DNA of 64,000 bases from Acheta domesticus (GCA_031308135.1 JAHLJT010003656.1:68342984-68406983); one strand, 5' to 3'. Shown: positions 25,021-37,609, counted from the first letter of the stretch. Notes: a model not told the origin generated them from the letters alone. Translations and numbers: made by a program.

Positions 25021-26559
25021 GGGCACGAGACTTACGCGGACAAAATGCATTTTAAGCAACATGAAACCTAAATTGGGTATTATTTCAATTACTTCGAGGT
25101 TCAAGAGGCCTACGGAGGAATGTTACAATTAAAAATGCAGACAGTACAAATTAAAACACGTCGGTTCAACTTCACCTCATATTCCTTCGCAGTTCGAATG
25201 TCTATCACCAGAGTTTTATGGTCTCCTCTACACCTTATCGGTACATATGCGGCCTTAGGAAACGTTCTCAATAAGCTGAAATACAGAACCCCTAGTTTCT
25301 TCTGTTCTCCCTCCAGATTGTCATCGAAATACCACTTGTTCCCATGTTAATCATAAAATTATGTTTGTCAACAAGAATTACTTATCTCCAGGACAGATTT
25401 AATTTTTCTTGCCACGTCGTTAGGCACAAGTTTTTGTAAAAACATTAGCAACAAAAAACTCTATACAAACAACACAATAAAATTTCAAGGTACGTCTGCC
25501 AAACATTTCAAACTTAATTCCTTGCATCAGAAAACTTTACTCCGTGAAATACTTCTCCAGAAAAACGCCTGAATCAAACGAATCAATTCTACTAGTTCCC
25601 ACTTCTCAAATATGGATGGATTGTGGATTGAAATGTGTAAATTAATTAGTCATCATAATAACTCTTCCAAATCAAGTAGTTCTGCAGTTCCAGAATGTGC
25701 TTAACGGCAAGGACGACAAAGTTTAGAAATAAACCATCTTAACTGATACAAGAAAAGCAAACAAGTAAACATCACGAGAATCTGCAGTGCACACATAGTG
25801 ATTTGTTGAGGTAGTCTCTACATTACCGTGTGCATCTCACACACATATACACACACTTTTATAGCTCTGGAATACATGAGAGATAACACGTGTAATAATT
25901 GACAGATAAACTCGCATTTAACCTGACTAAAATTCAAAAGAGAAGGGAAGCAAAATACTTCAGTTGCAACCACTGGAGAAATGCAGAGGAGTTACAAACA
26001 ACCGTGAAAAAAGCCTTGAATAAAATATGCAAAATGTCTCTCCAATTAACAAGTCTCCGTTCCATTCAGTGATGATAGTGAATAAAATGAAATAACATAA
26101 TACCAATTAACCGACGCCAGCATGTGAAACAATTATACATTGCATTAATTGAATTGGGTATTACATTCCACAATGTATAAATGCTCCTATGTACACATAC
26201 ATGTTCAGATGACAACTTAATATATCGCTCTACCATTTCCGCAACGTACGATCAACTCTAAACACGCTTCCTACTTTTCTTTCTCCGGAATACTATTTGC
26301 ACCTCATGTCAGTATGACTTCGAAGTTCAAAATACTACTTCCCGAATTTAGGCCCCAAACGGCCCAAGAGCACAGGTCGACTACCAGACCTAAAACTATA
26401 AAGTATTTGTCCATCGTCCATCACGTATCCTCCATTGCAGACTTTTGTGCACGATAAACACCTCCACTACCGTCTGAACGAACATTCCAAGAAACCTCCC
26501 ATCAGGAACAACCGACTCCACACTTTCGGGAGTCCCTCCTCTCAACCCCACCCATCCAC

Positions 26560-26930
26560 CCATGTGAGTTCGCGCACCCTTTGACGAGGACCCCGGCGCC
26601 GGTCCCTGGGGCGCTCCGCTTTAAGAGGGTTGCACGGGGTGGGGTGGGGGGGCACGCCCACATCGGCAGCGGCGGCGGAAGCGGCACTGCGCGGCAGGTC
26701 AGCGGCGGCGGCGACGATGACGAGACGATCCCCGGCGCGCCGTCGGCGACGTCGTCGACGGAGGCGCGTATCGTAAACGGGAAGTCGGCGGCGTCGCTTT
26801 TATCGGCGCGGCGTCTTCCGCTCCGGCCGCCGCCGCCGCAGGGGAAACCGCGGCCACGACGCTCGCTCGCCCGACCGACCTGCCTGCCACCGCCGCGCTT
26901 TCCGTTCCTTCTCCCTTTGGCGGAAGGACC
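26560..26930. promoter_or_regulatory. GC-rich island
   Basis: CpG-dense, with GGCGGCGGAAGCGGC and GGCGACGTCGTCGACGG runs. The plus-strand 134-codon frame is low-complexity with no family match. Confidence 0.45.
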
Positions 26931-26934
26931 CGCC

Positions 26935-28590
26935 TACCCTAGCTTATACCAGACCGGCATCCACAATTGGTGCAGTTTCATTTGAACCAACAACTCATAT
27001 TTTCATATTTTCACTCAAATAAAATTATTCTTTGACTTGTTCTGACTTAAAATACTTTTCAAATAGGACTTGTAGAAAACTTCTTTTGAACAAAATGACA
27101 TAGTTCCATTATTATTTTTGCGTATATTTATTAGACATATACAAACATTCAAAATTCTCTCCTGTAAAAGTCTGATACAACCTTATCATTCTGACGACGC
27201 GAAATTTCTCTGATGGAATTGCCCCACGCCCACGGCGGCATTCGAACCTACAACCCTTCACTCATCCTGTCTGTCGGTAACAGCTTGGCTCTCTAGAACA
27301 AGTAATTGGAATGCTCGAAATTGAAGAGCTTATCTTATTTCCAAAGAGAAGGTTCTCCACGAAACACAATTTTTCAGGAAGGAGAAAGTATTCGTATTCG
27401 GCCTTATAGATCAAGATAAGTTTTCAGTGGGTTTCTAATACCGCTTAACCTAGGAGACACATTTTTAACAATACATTGCAGCATAATATTGCAGCGTCTT
27501 TGAAAGGTAAAACGACAAAACAAAAGGAGATGGCTTAGGAAGTAAGGTCTTGAATTATGCAGCATCACTTCACAACACCATAATTATTTAATTTGTTATA
27601 AAATGCAAAAATTAATAGTTTGTTCGTACTTTATGCATTGCTGTATCGTTCATCCAACTGCGATAAAACTTTGTTAACTTATAGCTCGTACTTGCGCGAA
27701 GAAAATAAGCATAATATAACGAGAATGTGCGCGTGTCTGTCGCATATAAACGCACGTTGATCATGATTTTATGCGTTTGTGCTGCGCCAGAACAGAAGTT
27801 CTCCACGCAACCCGCCGCACCCTCAAGTAATAAGCACGTCTTCGCTGCATGTTCTGCCCCTGCGATTGTGAAATATCGGCTGGAATTATTATTTGAACGT
27901 TATCTCGGACAAGTAAATTAAATTTCAACCAAGACGTCATAGAGAATGCATGCTTAAACTGGAGGACGTTTTAACAATAACTTAATAACAATAATGTTTT
28001 AACAAAAAGTTTTAAACTTCACAACCATGTCCAAACTAGGACAGACAAACCCATTTTCGCGAGAAAGTCTTTCATATGTTAAACGTTTTGCAGCGCGTAA
28101 CGTAAAAGGTGCTTGAGAATCACGTGACCAGAGGCGCGTTAGGTGTCACATTGCAATAGCGATGCATTGCCGAGTTCACTAGTTTGTTATAAACAATGCA
28201 ATGCTATCTCCAGGAAAACGCGGCTTGGCGCCCTCGAAGAAGCTCCTAAAGCGGTTAGCTAGTTCGCAGAGCGCCTCTGCGCGCAAGCCCGTTGTATGTA
28301 TTTACAAGCCTATGCCCTAGCAGGTCAACATGTAGTCGTGAAGCTATGAAAGGCACGAACGATATCCTCGATGCCGCAAAAAAATCAAAATACCTTCCAC
28401 ACGATCCTCGTCTATCAAAGCAAAATTATTATTGGACATACTCGACGAATCGTGTATTGCATTTCGAAGAACAATGAATTCAAAACAAAATTTTTCCACA
28501 GATGTATTCAGATATTTTTGTGTAAAGTAATTGCCAGTTTTGTAGTCAGGGAGAGAAAACTAGCGATCTAACTGGAATCCTTCTTGTTTC
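26935..28590. other. AT-rich interval, nothing firm
   Basis: A minus-strand GTAGGTTCGAATGCCG at about 27230-27245, with GAGCCAAGCTGTTACCG about 45 bases before it, could be a tRNA-derived SINE head. The spacing and A-box are poor. Nothing else recognised. Confidence 0.3.
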
Positions 28591-28592
28591 AG

Positions 28593-28735
28593 ATTTGGCA
28601 CTAGTCTTGGAACATCTGACAGAACACGAATATCAAAATGAATATTCGCCCTGCAATCCAGTTTTGCTTAATGAAGTATGTCATTTCGAGACACGAAGGA
28701 ATTTGAAGACGGGAGTCATACTGACATCAAAACAG
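28593..28735 (+). CDS. Candidate internal exon, unidentified
   Basis: A good acceptor (CCTTCTTGTTTCAG) and donor (CAG|GTACGA) bracket 143 bases with one fully open frame of 47 codons (LALVLEHLTEHEYQNEYSP, then ...LLNEVCHFETRRNLK...). Composition is protein-like. No partner exon is evident on the plus strand, so this may be a transposon relic or chance. Confidence 0.28.
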
Positions 28736-28944
28736 GTACGAAAATCCACATTCTGCTACTCTATTTCAAGATACAATCCATATTAACATAATACAAAATC
28801 CCTTAAATACGAAATATAGGTGAATTGGTACCGAATTTGCATATGCCCACGTCACAGTTGCCAAGAAATATTTTTATACGGGGAGTGAGTATTGTTTACG
28901 ACTGCGTTTACTATTTAGGTCAAGTCCCAAAAGATAGGTGCATA

Positions 28945-29345
28945 TTGTATACAGAGAAGTGGTGATGCACTCCCTCCGTTGGAACGTGAGATCTGGCGCA
29001 GACCTACCAGTGGCTTTGCGGGTGTCCCCCCTCCAGGTCTCTCTCGCAGACTGACACCGTCCCATCAGGAACAATCTCTTCAGCATTCGTGGTAAGTGAC
29101 TGTGAATATAAGTGTAAGGTGTAGGGGACAGACGAGGAAGGAAAGATCGCGTACGGTCCGTGACAAGTTTGTTAAGGTACTGCTCGGGTATTCGACAGGT
29201 CGATGGAAAGCCATGGAAAACTACCGACCACAGGATGCCGGCCGCTAGAGTTTTCCACCGAGTTTGACTGCCACCCAGCTACGTAACCTCCATCAAAACT
29301 GGATGGATAGCACCTCCATCAAAACTGGAACCCTTGGACCTGCGG
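28945..29345 (+). repeat. Dispersed repeat family D, copy 2
   Basis: Same family as 13730-14255: GTGAGATCTGGCGCAGACCT, AAAGATCGCGTACGGTCCGT, GGATGCCGGCCGCTAGAG, ACCCTTGGACCT. It contains a local duplication of CCTCCATCAAAACTGGA. Confidence 0.6.
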
Positions 29346-29349
29346 ATAT

Positions 29350-29660
29350 TTTCACTGTCCCACCGCTGTGCGCGCGCGTGCGTCCGCGCTTCCAGGCACA
29401 CAGTGCGGCGCTTTCAGCTCGTGCGCGCGCGCGCGCCAACACACACGCACTTCTCGCGCCGAAGGGCGTTAAGCGATGACGGCGAAACGGACCGGAGGAA
29501 TAGGATCCGTTCCAGAAAGGAGGCGAGAGTATTTTGGGACAACTTAACGGACATAATACGTAAGCAAATAGTCCGCATTGTGTAAGCTTCTCGCATAGCT
29601 CACACACGAGGACTGCGCGGCGCGGCACGGCACGGCACGGCGCAGCACGCCCACGCCGTC
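29350..29660. promoter_or_regulatory. Two small GC-rich patches
   Basis: CpG- and GC-alternating DNA (GTGCGCGCGCGCGCC near 29421) and a CGGCACGGCACGGCACGG run near 29621. They lie just right of a family D repeat copy. Confidence 0.35.
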
Positions 29661-29699
29661 ACGAAGACTCACGACAGCAGCGCTCCACACCTACAAGAC

Positions 29700-31310
29700 T
29701 GACGACACATTGCGAAGGGATATAAAAAGCGGAATTTTGCGTTGTTTTTCCTACGAGTCCCTCTATACAAAATACGCTTTTGAAATTGAGGTTATCATTT
29801 GTAAGAAATCATCGACAGAAAACCCCGCACGTTTGTTGGCGCTGGATAGAGAATCTTCCTCAGGGGTACCTCAAGATTTATAAGAAAATGAAAGGTCGCA
29901 GATAACATTATAAGGGTAACAGAATCCGCACATAACCTCGACTACACACGCTGCACTGCCACTCATCGTGCACAACGCAAAAACATTTGGACCAAAGCAC
30001 TTGAAATAAGATTTGCGGGTCCCAAAAGGGGCACGATCCACGTTTCTTCTCCCAATTCAAAAATGACATAACGTGTTTTGTATTTAATTTTGTTAAGGGT
30101 ATTATTAAATGAGGATGAAGTTCATTAATTTCCCCACGCAAAGAACTGCAACAACGGAGCACCAACTTCAACATTTCCACCCATATTCTAAACATGTCTA
30201 AGACAATCATGGCAACACGCGTGACACGAATAATACGCCTAAGATGTGAAAAGAGCGTGACTAGCTTTCGAGCAAAAACGTTCGAGTCCATCTGTTGATA
30301 AAAATAAAATGAACACACGTTCACACAGAAATCCCACAGCATACCAAGACTGATGTCATTAAAATAATCGACACCAATTCCCCGTAAATTTGCACACATT
30401 ATTATTCTAGACTTCGACAAATCACATCGGCGCGACTTTCAATCACATCCGTTTACAGCTGGGCTCCCAGTGTTGGCGAAACCTAACAGCGAGACCCCAA
30501 CGCGTTCCGAGTGAGTCAGTCCTTCCGAGAACCTTCGTTGCTCCAGGAGCTACGAAACGCGTCACTCAGAAGTCGCGCGAGGCGCAAACGCGGAAATCCC
30601 ACAGTGTGGCCAAGAAAAGATCTTCAGAGTACACATACGATCACGATCACAACTTATTTGCAAGTGTAACTTTGAATTATTAACTTACATTTTATTTTAA
30701 ACAATTTTATAGTATTTACACCACCTCTTTGTGGATCACACAAAACCTGCGTTTTCCACTACGTTTTTCCTTCCGCCTTTGACAATATTTCTTCAAACTT
30801 TGTTTTACAGACCAATCATAAAACTGTTACAGTGTACTTGCACTTTTGAACGAAAAGAAATACATCAAATCTATGATTCACGATGAAAACGTGAAAGAAA
30901 CAATAATATTAAGTGAAAATTAAGGGCTCACAGCAATAGTCAAATAGCCAAGTCTCCCCAAGGCACAAGTTACTGATATCGCTGTTGCTGCAAGCCGCAT
31001 GCATTACATGCCTTCAGGTAACTTTCAGGTACGTTACTATTGAGTTGTTTGTACTTCAAAACATTCAAACTTAATTATCGAATGCTTCTTTCCATCAATG
31101 CATTTCAGAAGCATCCCGAGCCAGAATACGTTCACTTATATAGTATATTGGATAATACTCAATATACTACGATTTTAGACTATACCGGACTATTTAGCAG
31201 GTTCTATTCCCCTCTCTCTGATCTCTGAAGTAACGACAGCATTGTCACTACCCCCCCCCCCCGGCATACGCAGACTCGAAAGTTGGACGACTTGCTACTT
31301 CTGCCTCATT
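29700..31310. other. Interval without recognisable genes
   Basis: Holds an unusually long minus-strand frame (30420-29908, 170 codons) in ordinary-composition DNA but with no family resemblance and no splice context. 31560-33350 and 34090-35130 are also without recognised features. Confidence 0.3.
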
Positions 31311-31319
31311 TCCTCTCCG

Positions 31320-31560
31320 TGTGACGATTCGCTTTGGGGAGCTCTGCTGCTGGTTGGTGACGCCCGGCCTTGCGGTCGGGGCGCGCATCAGCTGAAATCC
31401 ACAGCGGTCGCGGAGCAGATTCCGATTCGCGAGGGGGACGGCGCGGGGCTCTCTGTGAGGGGACGGCCGGTCACGCAAGCGCCCCGCTGACTCACCCGCC
31501 CCGCCCCGCCCTGCCATGCCCCGCTCCGCCCGTCACACGCTCCTCGTAACCACATGAGCG
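31320..31560. promoter_or_regulatory. GC-rich island
   Basis: CpG-rich, preceded by a run of C (31248-31262). No exon recognised. Confidence 0.4.
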
Positions 31561-33355
31561 CAAGACTGCCGTTCGATTCTGCGCAGCCCACCTGCTGCAT
31601 AGATTCTCTTTTTCATTGACATGTCCGACTCACGACCTACGAAGGGGGCGTGGCGGCTGTGTGTTTCACCTTCTCTCTTTCTACCAGAGTTCTTCTAATA
31701 CTCTACTGAGCGTGTCTAGCCATCAATGTGGAATTCACAAACATTCCCAACTATTGGGTGAATTTTATTTCCATTATACGTTTTAAGGGCTTTTATTAAC
31801 TGCTGAAATTTGCTTTCTGAAATACGATCGCAAACCAATCACCCTCAACGCTCGCTCACTGTTGACGAAACACACTGCAGTCGTGCACTTGTGATTTTCG
31901 AACGAGTGTAGATCTAACGAAAAACTTTCTAGCGTGTCTGTATTAATCAGATGTACGTGGTGTGGCGTCGGCATGAAAGAAACAGTATTTCCTTTGGAAG
32001 AAGGGATGAAGTTGTCACTTCTATGTGGAACCCCGAATAGGAGTTAATAATACAGGACTCATTTTACACATAAAAAATTTCTGGGTTTCTCTATCCTGTG
32101 CATTTGTAAACTGGAACTACGTCACATGCTCACTCAAATCCGGCAAATTATTCATGCAATTATTTACAGCTCACCTGTCAATCCCACCATCATCTATGAT
32201 TTATAATTGTGAAGCTGATGATTTACATTTCTTTCAAAATATTACCCGACACTACCTACATATGAGTCTCCCTCGACGTGACACGTAAAATATTAAAAAG
32301 AAACTCCTTCATCGTTAACAAGAGCTAAATGCGTGAAGACTGAAAGCATGTCACCCGAAACACTAAGATAAGAGATCGCCGACATACGAGTAAAGATCAA
32401 ATACTGTCGCTGATTAACAGTCAAGGGTTCATGCAACGCTACTCTGAGCCAATCGCCACGCAATACGATAGTGATCAGTGATGCTAGAATCCAACTTTAG
32501 AAGGAGCAGTTTCGTTATAAAGAGGTATTTCCGATGACAATCTTAGCATTCAACTTCTAGTAGCTATAAGGTCTCCACAATCCGACTAAGCACCGGCCAA
32601 TCGGATGAAAACTGTAAGCGTGCCACTCACTTGCGAAACTACCATTTCATACAACATTAATTTACATTGTACGCAATAATCAATCAGAACAGTGAAGGTG
32701 TGCAACAATGTATCCTCAATACAAGGTAGGTATAAGAACAATCGAATAAAGAAAGACAGTGACAACTAGCACTTTGAATTTCCAAAGAAGATAAGAAGAT
32801 CTAAATACACCTTCGAAATCTGACCAATTCGGCCGAACTGCTGCATGGAATCTATTATGTACTTCCTCCATGCGGATGCGTAAAAGATGGGAAGATAAAT
32901 TAATCAGTTCCACGCAGTAATCACCACAAACTGAACCATGTTCACATTTCTCACAACACTCAAAAGGAAATGTTTCAGCATGTCAGGTGATCCGACACCT
33001 TCACAACGTAAAAATGCCGACATAGAACTTTGGCATTTATTTCACGTGCGCATTTAAGCGACCATGAAATGATGAAACGGCAGAATCCACGGGCGACAGG
33101 TCTTTGGCGACGCTTTCTGAGGTCAAGCCCCATTTAGCTGCTCGTATCCCGGGCGAGGTCTCGGCCTCAACCTTCAGAAGATAATGGATGTTTTGGCACC
33201 GCCACCAACTGCGATGTTTGTGGAATCCGGGTGTAAGCGAAGACGCAGAACGAGAATGCGTGTACCTCGAATTAGCAGGCCCGTGCATTAACGGCTTGCT
33301 CGCGAGTTGCCTCACTTCGCCGCCTCGTAGAGATTGTTCCGCCTCTGGAAATGCG

Positions 33356-33856
33356 TCAGCCAACAAAACAATTCGCACCGGCTTTGGTGGCTCAAGGCAT
33401 CAACTGATGTCACTGCAGGGCTTATGTCCGGGAGGTCCAAGGGGTCCAGTCTTGGCGGTTGGAGGATTTTCGACACTAGCTACACAGCTAGGTCGAGTTC
33501 TGTCGCTATCTGGAGGAGAATTCTGGCGGCCGGCTGCTCTGATCGATGGTTTTCCTTGGCTTCTCCGATCAACACCAGCCGAACGCCGGAGCAGTACCCT
33601 GATCAACGGGTCACGGACCGCGCGCGATCTTTCCTTCCTCTTGCTTGTCCTACCCTCAGCCCTTACACACATACATACACTACTATACAAACCGGGAGGC
33701 CAGACGGAAGCTTAGATCTTGTCCCGATTGGGACGGTGCTCCGCTGGTTAGAGATACCTGGTTGGGGAAGAGCCCACAAGCCGACGGGTAGGTCGGCGCC
33801 AGATCTCGCCAGCCGACGGGGAAAGATCACCGCCACCCGACGCGATAAAAACATGC
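33356..33856 (-). repeat. Dispersed repeat family D, copy 3
   Basis: Reverse-oriented copy of the family (minus strand: GGCGAGATCTGGCGCCGACC, CCCCAACCAGGTATCTC, AAAGATCGCGCGCGGTCCGT, CATCAGTTGATGCCTTGAGC). Overlapping 175-codon frames here are by-products. Confidence 0.65.
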
Positions 33857-33913
33857 ATTAGTTATGGGAGTAATGACCTTAGTAGCTGAATCACCAATGA
33901 ATCAAAATATTTA

Positions 33914-34084
33914 TACTGCGATTTTCTTAACTTTGGCCCTGACAGGAATCTGCCTGTTGACGCTTTCATCCAAAAGGGCGCTTAAACGTCACCATAGTGA
34001 CGTCTAGCGACATAGAAGCTCCCGATTGGATGGCAGCGAAACAGCTGATCCCTGTCAGACGCAGAGTTAAGAAAATCGCAGTAT
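33914..34084. mobile_element. MITE family A, copy 2
   Basis: Same family as 16009-16172: TACTGCGATTTTCTTAACTT and GCCCTGACAGGAATCTG on the left, CTGATCCCTGTCAG and GTTAAGAAAATCGCAGTA on the right, CATAGTGACGTC in the centre, TA at both edges. Confidence 0.8.
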
Positions 34085-34319
34085 ATTTGCACTTTCCAGG
34101 CGATGGCAAATAGCCGCCAGTATTCCAGACCACGCTTACCACGCAGAAGCATCAGACCGTTCACAATTAAGATTCGGATCAAAAGTGTGACCAACGTTAT
34201 TAGCATTTCGGAAATGATTCGCCAACATGCCCATCCCAATCTCTCGTGAACGGCCTATTCCCCTCCTCCCGCCACTTCTCTTCCCCATTCCCAAATTCTG
34301 CCCCTCTTCATACACATCC

Positions 34320-34430
34320 AATGTGCAGGTGCAGCGACCGGCTGGCGCTGGCGTAGGGAGAAACGCAGCTTCCTGGATCGCTTTCTCCCCTACGCGCAGA
34401 GACAGACGCGCGCCGGCCACAAGGATTTCT
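34320..34430. other. Small GC-rich patch
   Basis: CpG-containing patch; no exon or motif identified. Confidence 0.25.
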
Positions 34431-35139
34431 TCCCTCGGAGTCGAACATGAAACCACCCGAACGACATCGACCGAATCATTCGGTGTTAAAAACAAAAATC
34501 ATTCGAATTACTCAAAGAACACGACTAGATTCTCCAAAAACAAACCGAACCCATGCGTTTCATATTTATTATTTATGTACGTTCCAGCTCATGTCACGAA
34601 AGATGTCTTATCAGCTCTAAACAGGAAGCAAGGTAACCCAACCAACCCAAGGTATTGGCATATTAGGATAAGACCATCGAGTTACTGCAAGCCAAGTTGC
34701 TATTAAATAACCGATAATATTCATACAAATTCTCATCATAGATGACTATATATGCATAATTAAATTCTCATCTCCTTCAGCATGAATATGTCAAGCTCAT
34801 GAACTGTTCAAAAGAGTTAACTGGTAACATTCCCAAGGATGACAATACCTTGGTGGTCTGCCTAAAACAGTAAAACAGTGGAGGGGCCGCCAATTCTTCC
34901 AGAGCCAACGCCTCAAGTTGTGCCTCTCGCATTTTCTCCAGCAGCCACAATCGCATTACAAAATGCACACGACTGACACTTGTGAAAGAAACTTTTAGTT
35001 CCAGCTGCAAGATGCCGAAACGAACTCAAAGATGCGCACATACTGCTACATGATAATATACGATGCAGAACCTTGTGGTAGCAATGGAAAGGAAACGAAC
35101 TAAAACGAGTAGCATCATCTTGTGAGTTCATAGAACGAT

Positions 35140-36400
35140 GACACGGCTACAGTCCGAGGCAGAGGAGGGCGCGGCTGGGCGCCACCTGACGGAAGGGCGT
35201 GGCGCGTGGAGCGGCGCCGCCTCATACTCACTTCCCGGGTGGTGAGCCTGGCCGCGGCGGCGGCGTCGGGCCCTTCGGGGGGCGCGCCCTCGCCCCCCGG
35301 CGCCGCCCCGAGCCCGGCGCCGCCCCCGCCCGCCCACGCGTTGCTGGAGTCGGAGTGCGAGCGGCGGAGGCGCGCGTGCCACTGGTGGTAGTTGAGGAAG
35401 TAGTGGGCGGCGCTCGCCACGAACACGCTCATGGTGAGCGCGTCGCCGTCGCGCCCCGACGCCGACGAAGCCGGGGCCGGGGGCGGGGACAAGGAGCCGG
35501 CGGGCGAGCGGGGCCGGGGGCCTCCACGCTCTTCGCTGCAGCGCCGCCGCTGCTGCAGCTGCTGCTGGCGCCGCCGCTCCGCGCCCGACTCGCACCGGCG
35601 CCGCGCCCTCGCTCCGCCTCCGCCGTGGAGGCCCGCGGGCGCCCAGACGCTGCGGCTGCGGCAGCGGCCACGCCCCGGCGCCGACGCCGGCGGGGACAAG
35701 GACGATCGCGACGCGGATCTCCCGCGGAGGAGCGACGGCGTCTGAGCCGCTGCGCCGCCGCCGCCTGCACCTGCACCGCCGGCCCCGCCCCCGCCCTCGC
35801 CCCACGGCCGGCGGGGGCAGGTCGCCGCGGCCGTCGGCGCCAGCTCGCCCGCTAACGCCCGGCGCACGCCTCCACACACTCAGCGCCCGCCTCCCAACGC
35901 ACGGGTCACGCGCACGCGCCGCCGCAGCCACCCGCGACCGACCGACCCGATGTCAATAGCCTGTCATACTGAACCCCGGCGCGCGCCCGCCCGCCCCGTG
36001 CCCCCCTGGAGGCGCTAAACTTAGCCCCTCAACCTTTCTTCTTCTTCGCCTTCTCTCTCTCCTGCAACGCGCGCCCCGCTCCCTTATACAAACAGGAAGG
36101 CGCGACAAAAGAACAAAAAGGCGCTTCCAGCCTGGAAGCGGTTTGTAAATAACCCGCGCGCCGGCGTCACGAGGGGGCTCCGTTACACGTGCGCGTGGCG
36201 GGGGCGTGGCGGGCGCGAGGTGGGGCTTGCCCGGTGCGGGCTGGAGGGCGCCGGGGGTCAGGCGCCACGGGGGCGTCGGCAATAGGGCCCGTCCGCGACG
36301 CCCTCATCCCTCCGTCAACGCGGAGGCCTAGGCGGCCGCGCACGTGCCTCGACGCGGCGCCGCCCCATAACACGACACTCCGCCGCGCCATTCCACGCTC
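35140..36400. promoter_or_regulatory. Major CpG island
   Basis: The longest island in the window: very G+C-rich with dense CpG, covering the 35232-35432 exon and about 1 kb upstream of it on the minus strand, as expected of a promoter island. Long frames in several registers here (up to 267 codons) are Arg/Ala/Pro/Gly-rich and are largely by-products of base composition. Confidence 0.7.
35232..35432 (-). CDS. CpG-island exon, possible alternative LRRFIP2 first exon
   Basis: From an ATG in good context (CTCACCATGAGC) at 35432, a 67-codon frame runs to a strong donor GAA|GTGAGTATG after 35232, phase 0. The protein begins MSVFVASAAHYFLNYHQWHA, continues RLRRSHSDSSNAW, then a low-complexity Gly/Ala/Pro stretch and ends LTTRE. 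The first 33 residues do not look like GC-driven noise (Tyr, Phe, His, Trp, Asn in a 75%+ GC island), which supports real coding. The frame stays open upstream to 35879, so an earlier start is possible. I do not recognise the protein. It is on the LRRFIP2 strand, downstream of that gene's first exon, and ends in -RE at phase 0 just as the LRRFIP2 exon ends in -KE at phase 0. An alternative promoter and N-terminus for LRRFIP2 is therefore plausible but unproven; it could equally be an unrelated gene nested in the intron. Confidence 0.5.
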
Positions 36401-37492
36401 TGCAGCGACATCACGTGTCGTTGATGATCTTTGCCTCCGCGCCCTAAAGCTCCAAGGCGTTTACGACAATGCGCTTCACGCGTGCCCAGGCTATACACGC
36501 GCGATTTTCCGGAAAGTCGACAACAAAAACCCAACGACGAAATAAGATTCCGAGCGCAACCCGTCATGTGGTGGGCGGTAAGCAATAACAGCCGCGTGCT
36601 CTTCGCTCCCTACTTTTTTGTTCCAGTGAGACGGGACTTGCCCTACAGGCCAAAGGCAGCTGGCTGTAATTCAAGAGCGCTGGGACAAGGCTCTGGCACC
36701 CACTTGTATTTTCTACACAAGGCAAACGCTCACATCAGTGCTCAAGTGGCGGCTGACAGAGGAGCAGCAAGCAATATTCAAGTCACAGCCAGTGAACCGG
36801 GTTTGATTGCGGGGAGGATATGTCAAATAAGTGTTGTGTTCCTTTAGAGTTATCATGCAATGCTTTCACAAGTTGTTTTAACAATACACAGATACACACA
36901 CGTTTGTGCATACTGTTTAAGTGTGAACTTGAAGAAATACCAACATCACATGTTAATTAAAAACAAGTGAAATAAAGAAATTACAAAGAGATAATGTCAA
37001 CATTATTGCAAGGTAAGTTAATTGCCAGTAACAGCTCTTTTGGACCACTATTCTCATTCACAAATTTCTACAACTGCATTATTGTAGTAGGAAATGCATT
37101 TTATTCCAATGTGACAGAACATTTAGCAGAATTAGAGACCTATCTCTCCATGTGTGTCACAAAATTTTTAATTAAAAAATATACATACATAAATGATGAA
37201 TTATCTCCAATAATTCAACAAACCATTTAGAATTACACATCATAGCCCAACCAAGTGTTACTGTGTTATTTTAAAGGACATTCCTTACAATCTTCATGGC
37301 ATTCTTTAAACCATACAAAATAAAATTATTTTCTGTTTCTATCTTCTAAGTTTTTGGTCAGGAGGAGTCTGATATCAGTATAAAACTCTCGAGAAATTTT
37401 AAAAATAAGCTTTAAAATGCATCATGTGAACATCATCATTCAATAAGTGGAATTAATGATACAGGTGTTATGTTCATAAGAGTGCACAGTAC

Positions 37493-37582
37493 CTCTTTGG
37501 CAATTTGGTCCAAAGCTTGATCCTCGGCCGAGTGTTTGGTGGCCGCTCTGCGGCGACCACCCCCAGCTGTAGTATTGTCCAT
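37493..37582 (-). CDS. LRRFIP2: LRRFIP2 first coding exon (partial gene)
   Basis: The exon runs from ATG at 37582 to donor GAG|GTACTG after 37493: exactly 30 codons, phase 0. It encodes MDNTTAGGGRRRAATK followed by HSAEDQALDQIAKE. This matches the N-terminus of LRR-flightless-interacting protein 2 (human: ...RFSAEDEALSNIARE, followed by the EAEARLAAKR block), including the splice position just before that block. LRRFIP2 is a coiled-coil adaptor that binds Flightless-I and is linked in mammals to TLR/MyD88 and Wnt signalling. The following exon would lie at lower coordinates; I do not see it, so the intron probably exceeds 35 kb and runs off the left edge. An acceptor-like CCCTAG just upstream (exon start 37605) suggests an upstream leader exon. 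The rest of the gene is outside the window. Confidence 0.85.
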
Positions 37583-37609
37583 GTTTCATTCGAAGCACAG
37601 CATGCCTAG

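Noticed and set aside
27225..27300. Possible tRNA-derived SINE head (minus strand)
   Set aside because: Only the B-box is good; no second copy in the window and no tail to confirm a SINE.
29908..30420. 170-codon minus-strand frame
   Set aside because: Longest frame in ordinary DNA, but no recognisable motif or splice context; a few frames this long are expected by chance in 64 kb.
35128..35931. 267-codon minus-strand frame in the CpG island
   Set aside because: Almost entirely Arg/Ala/Pro/Gly from GC bias; the other minus frame (MSVFVASAAHYF...) has the better start, composition and donor.
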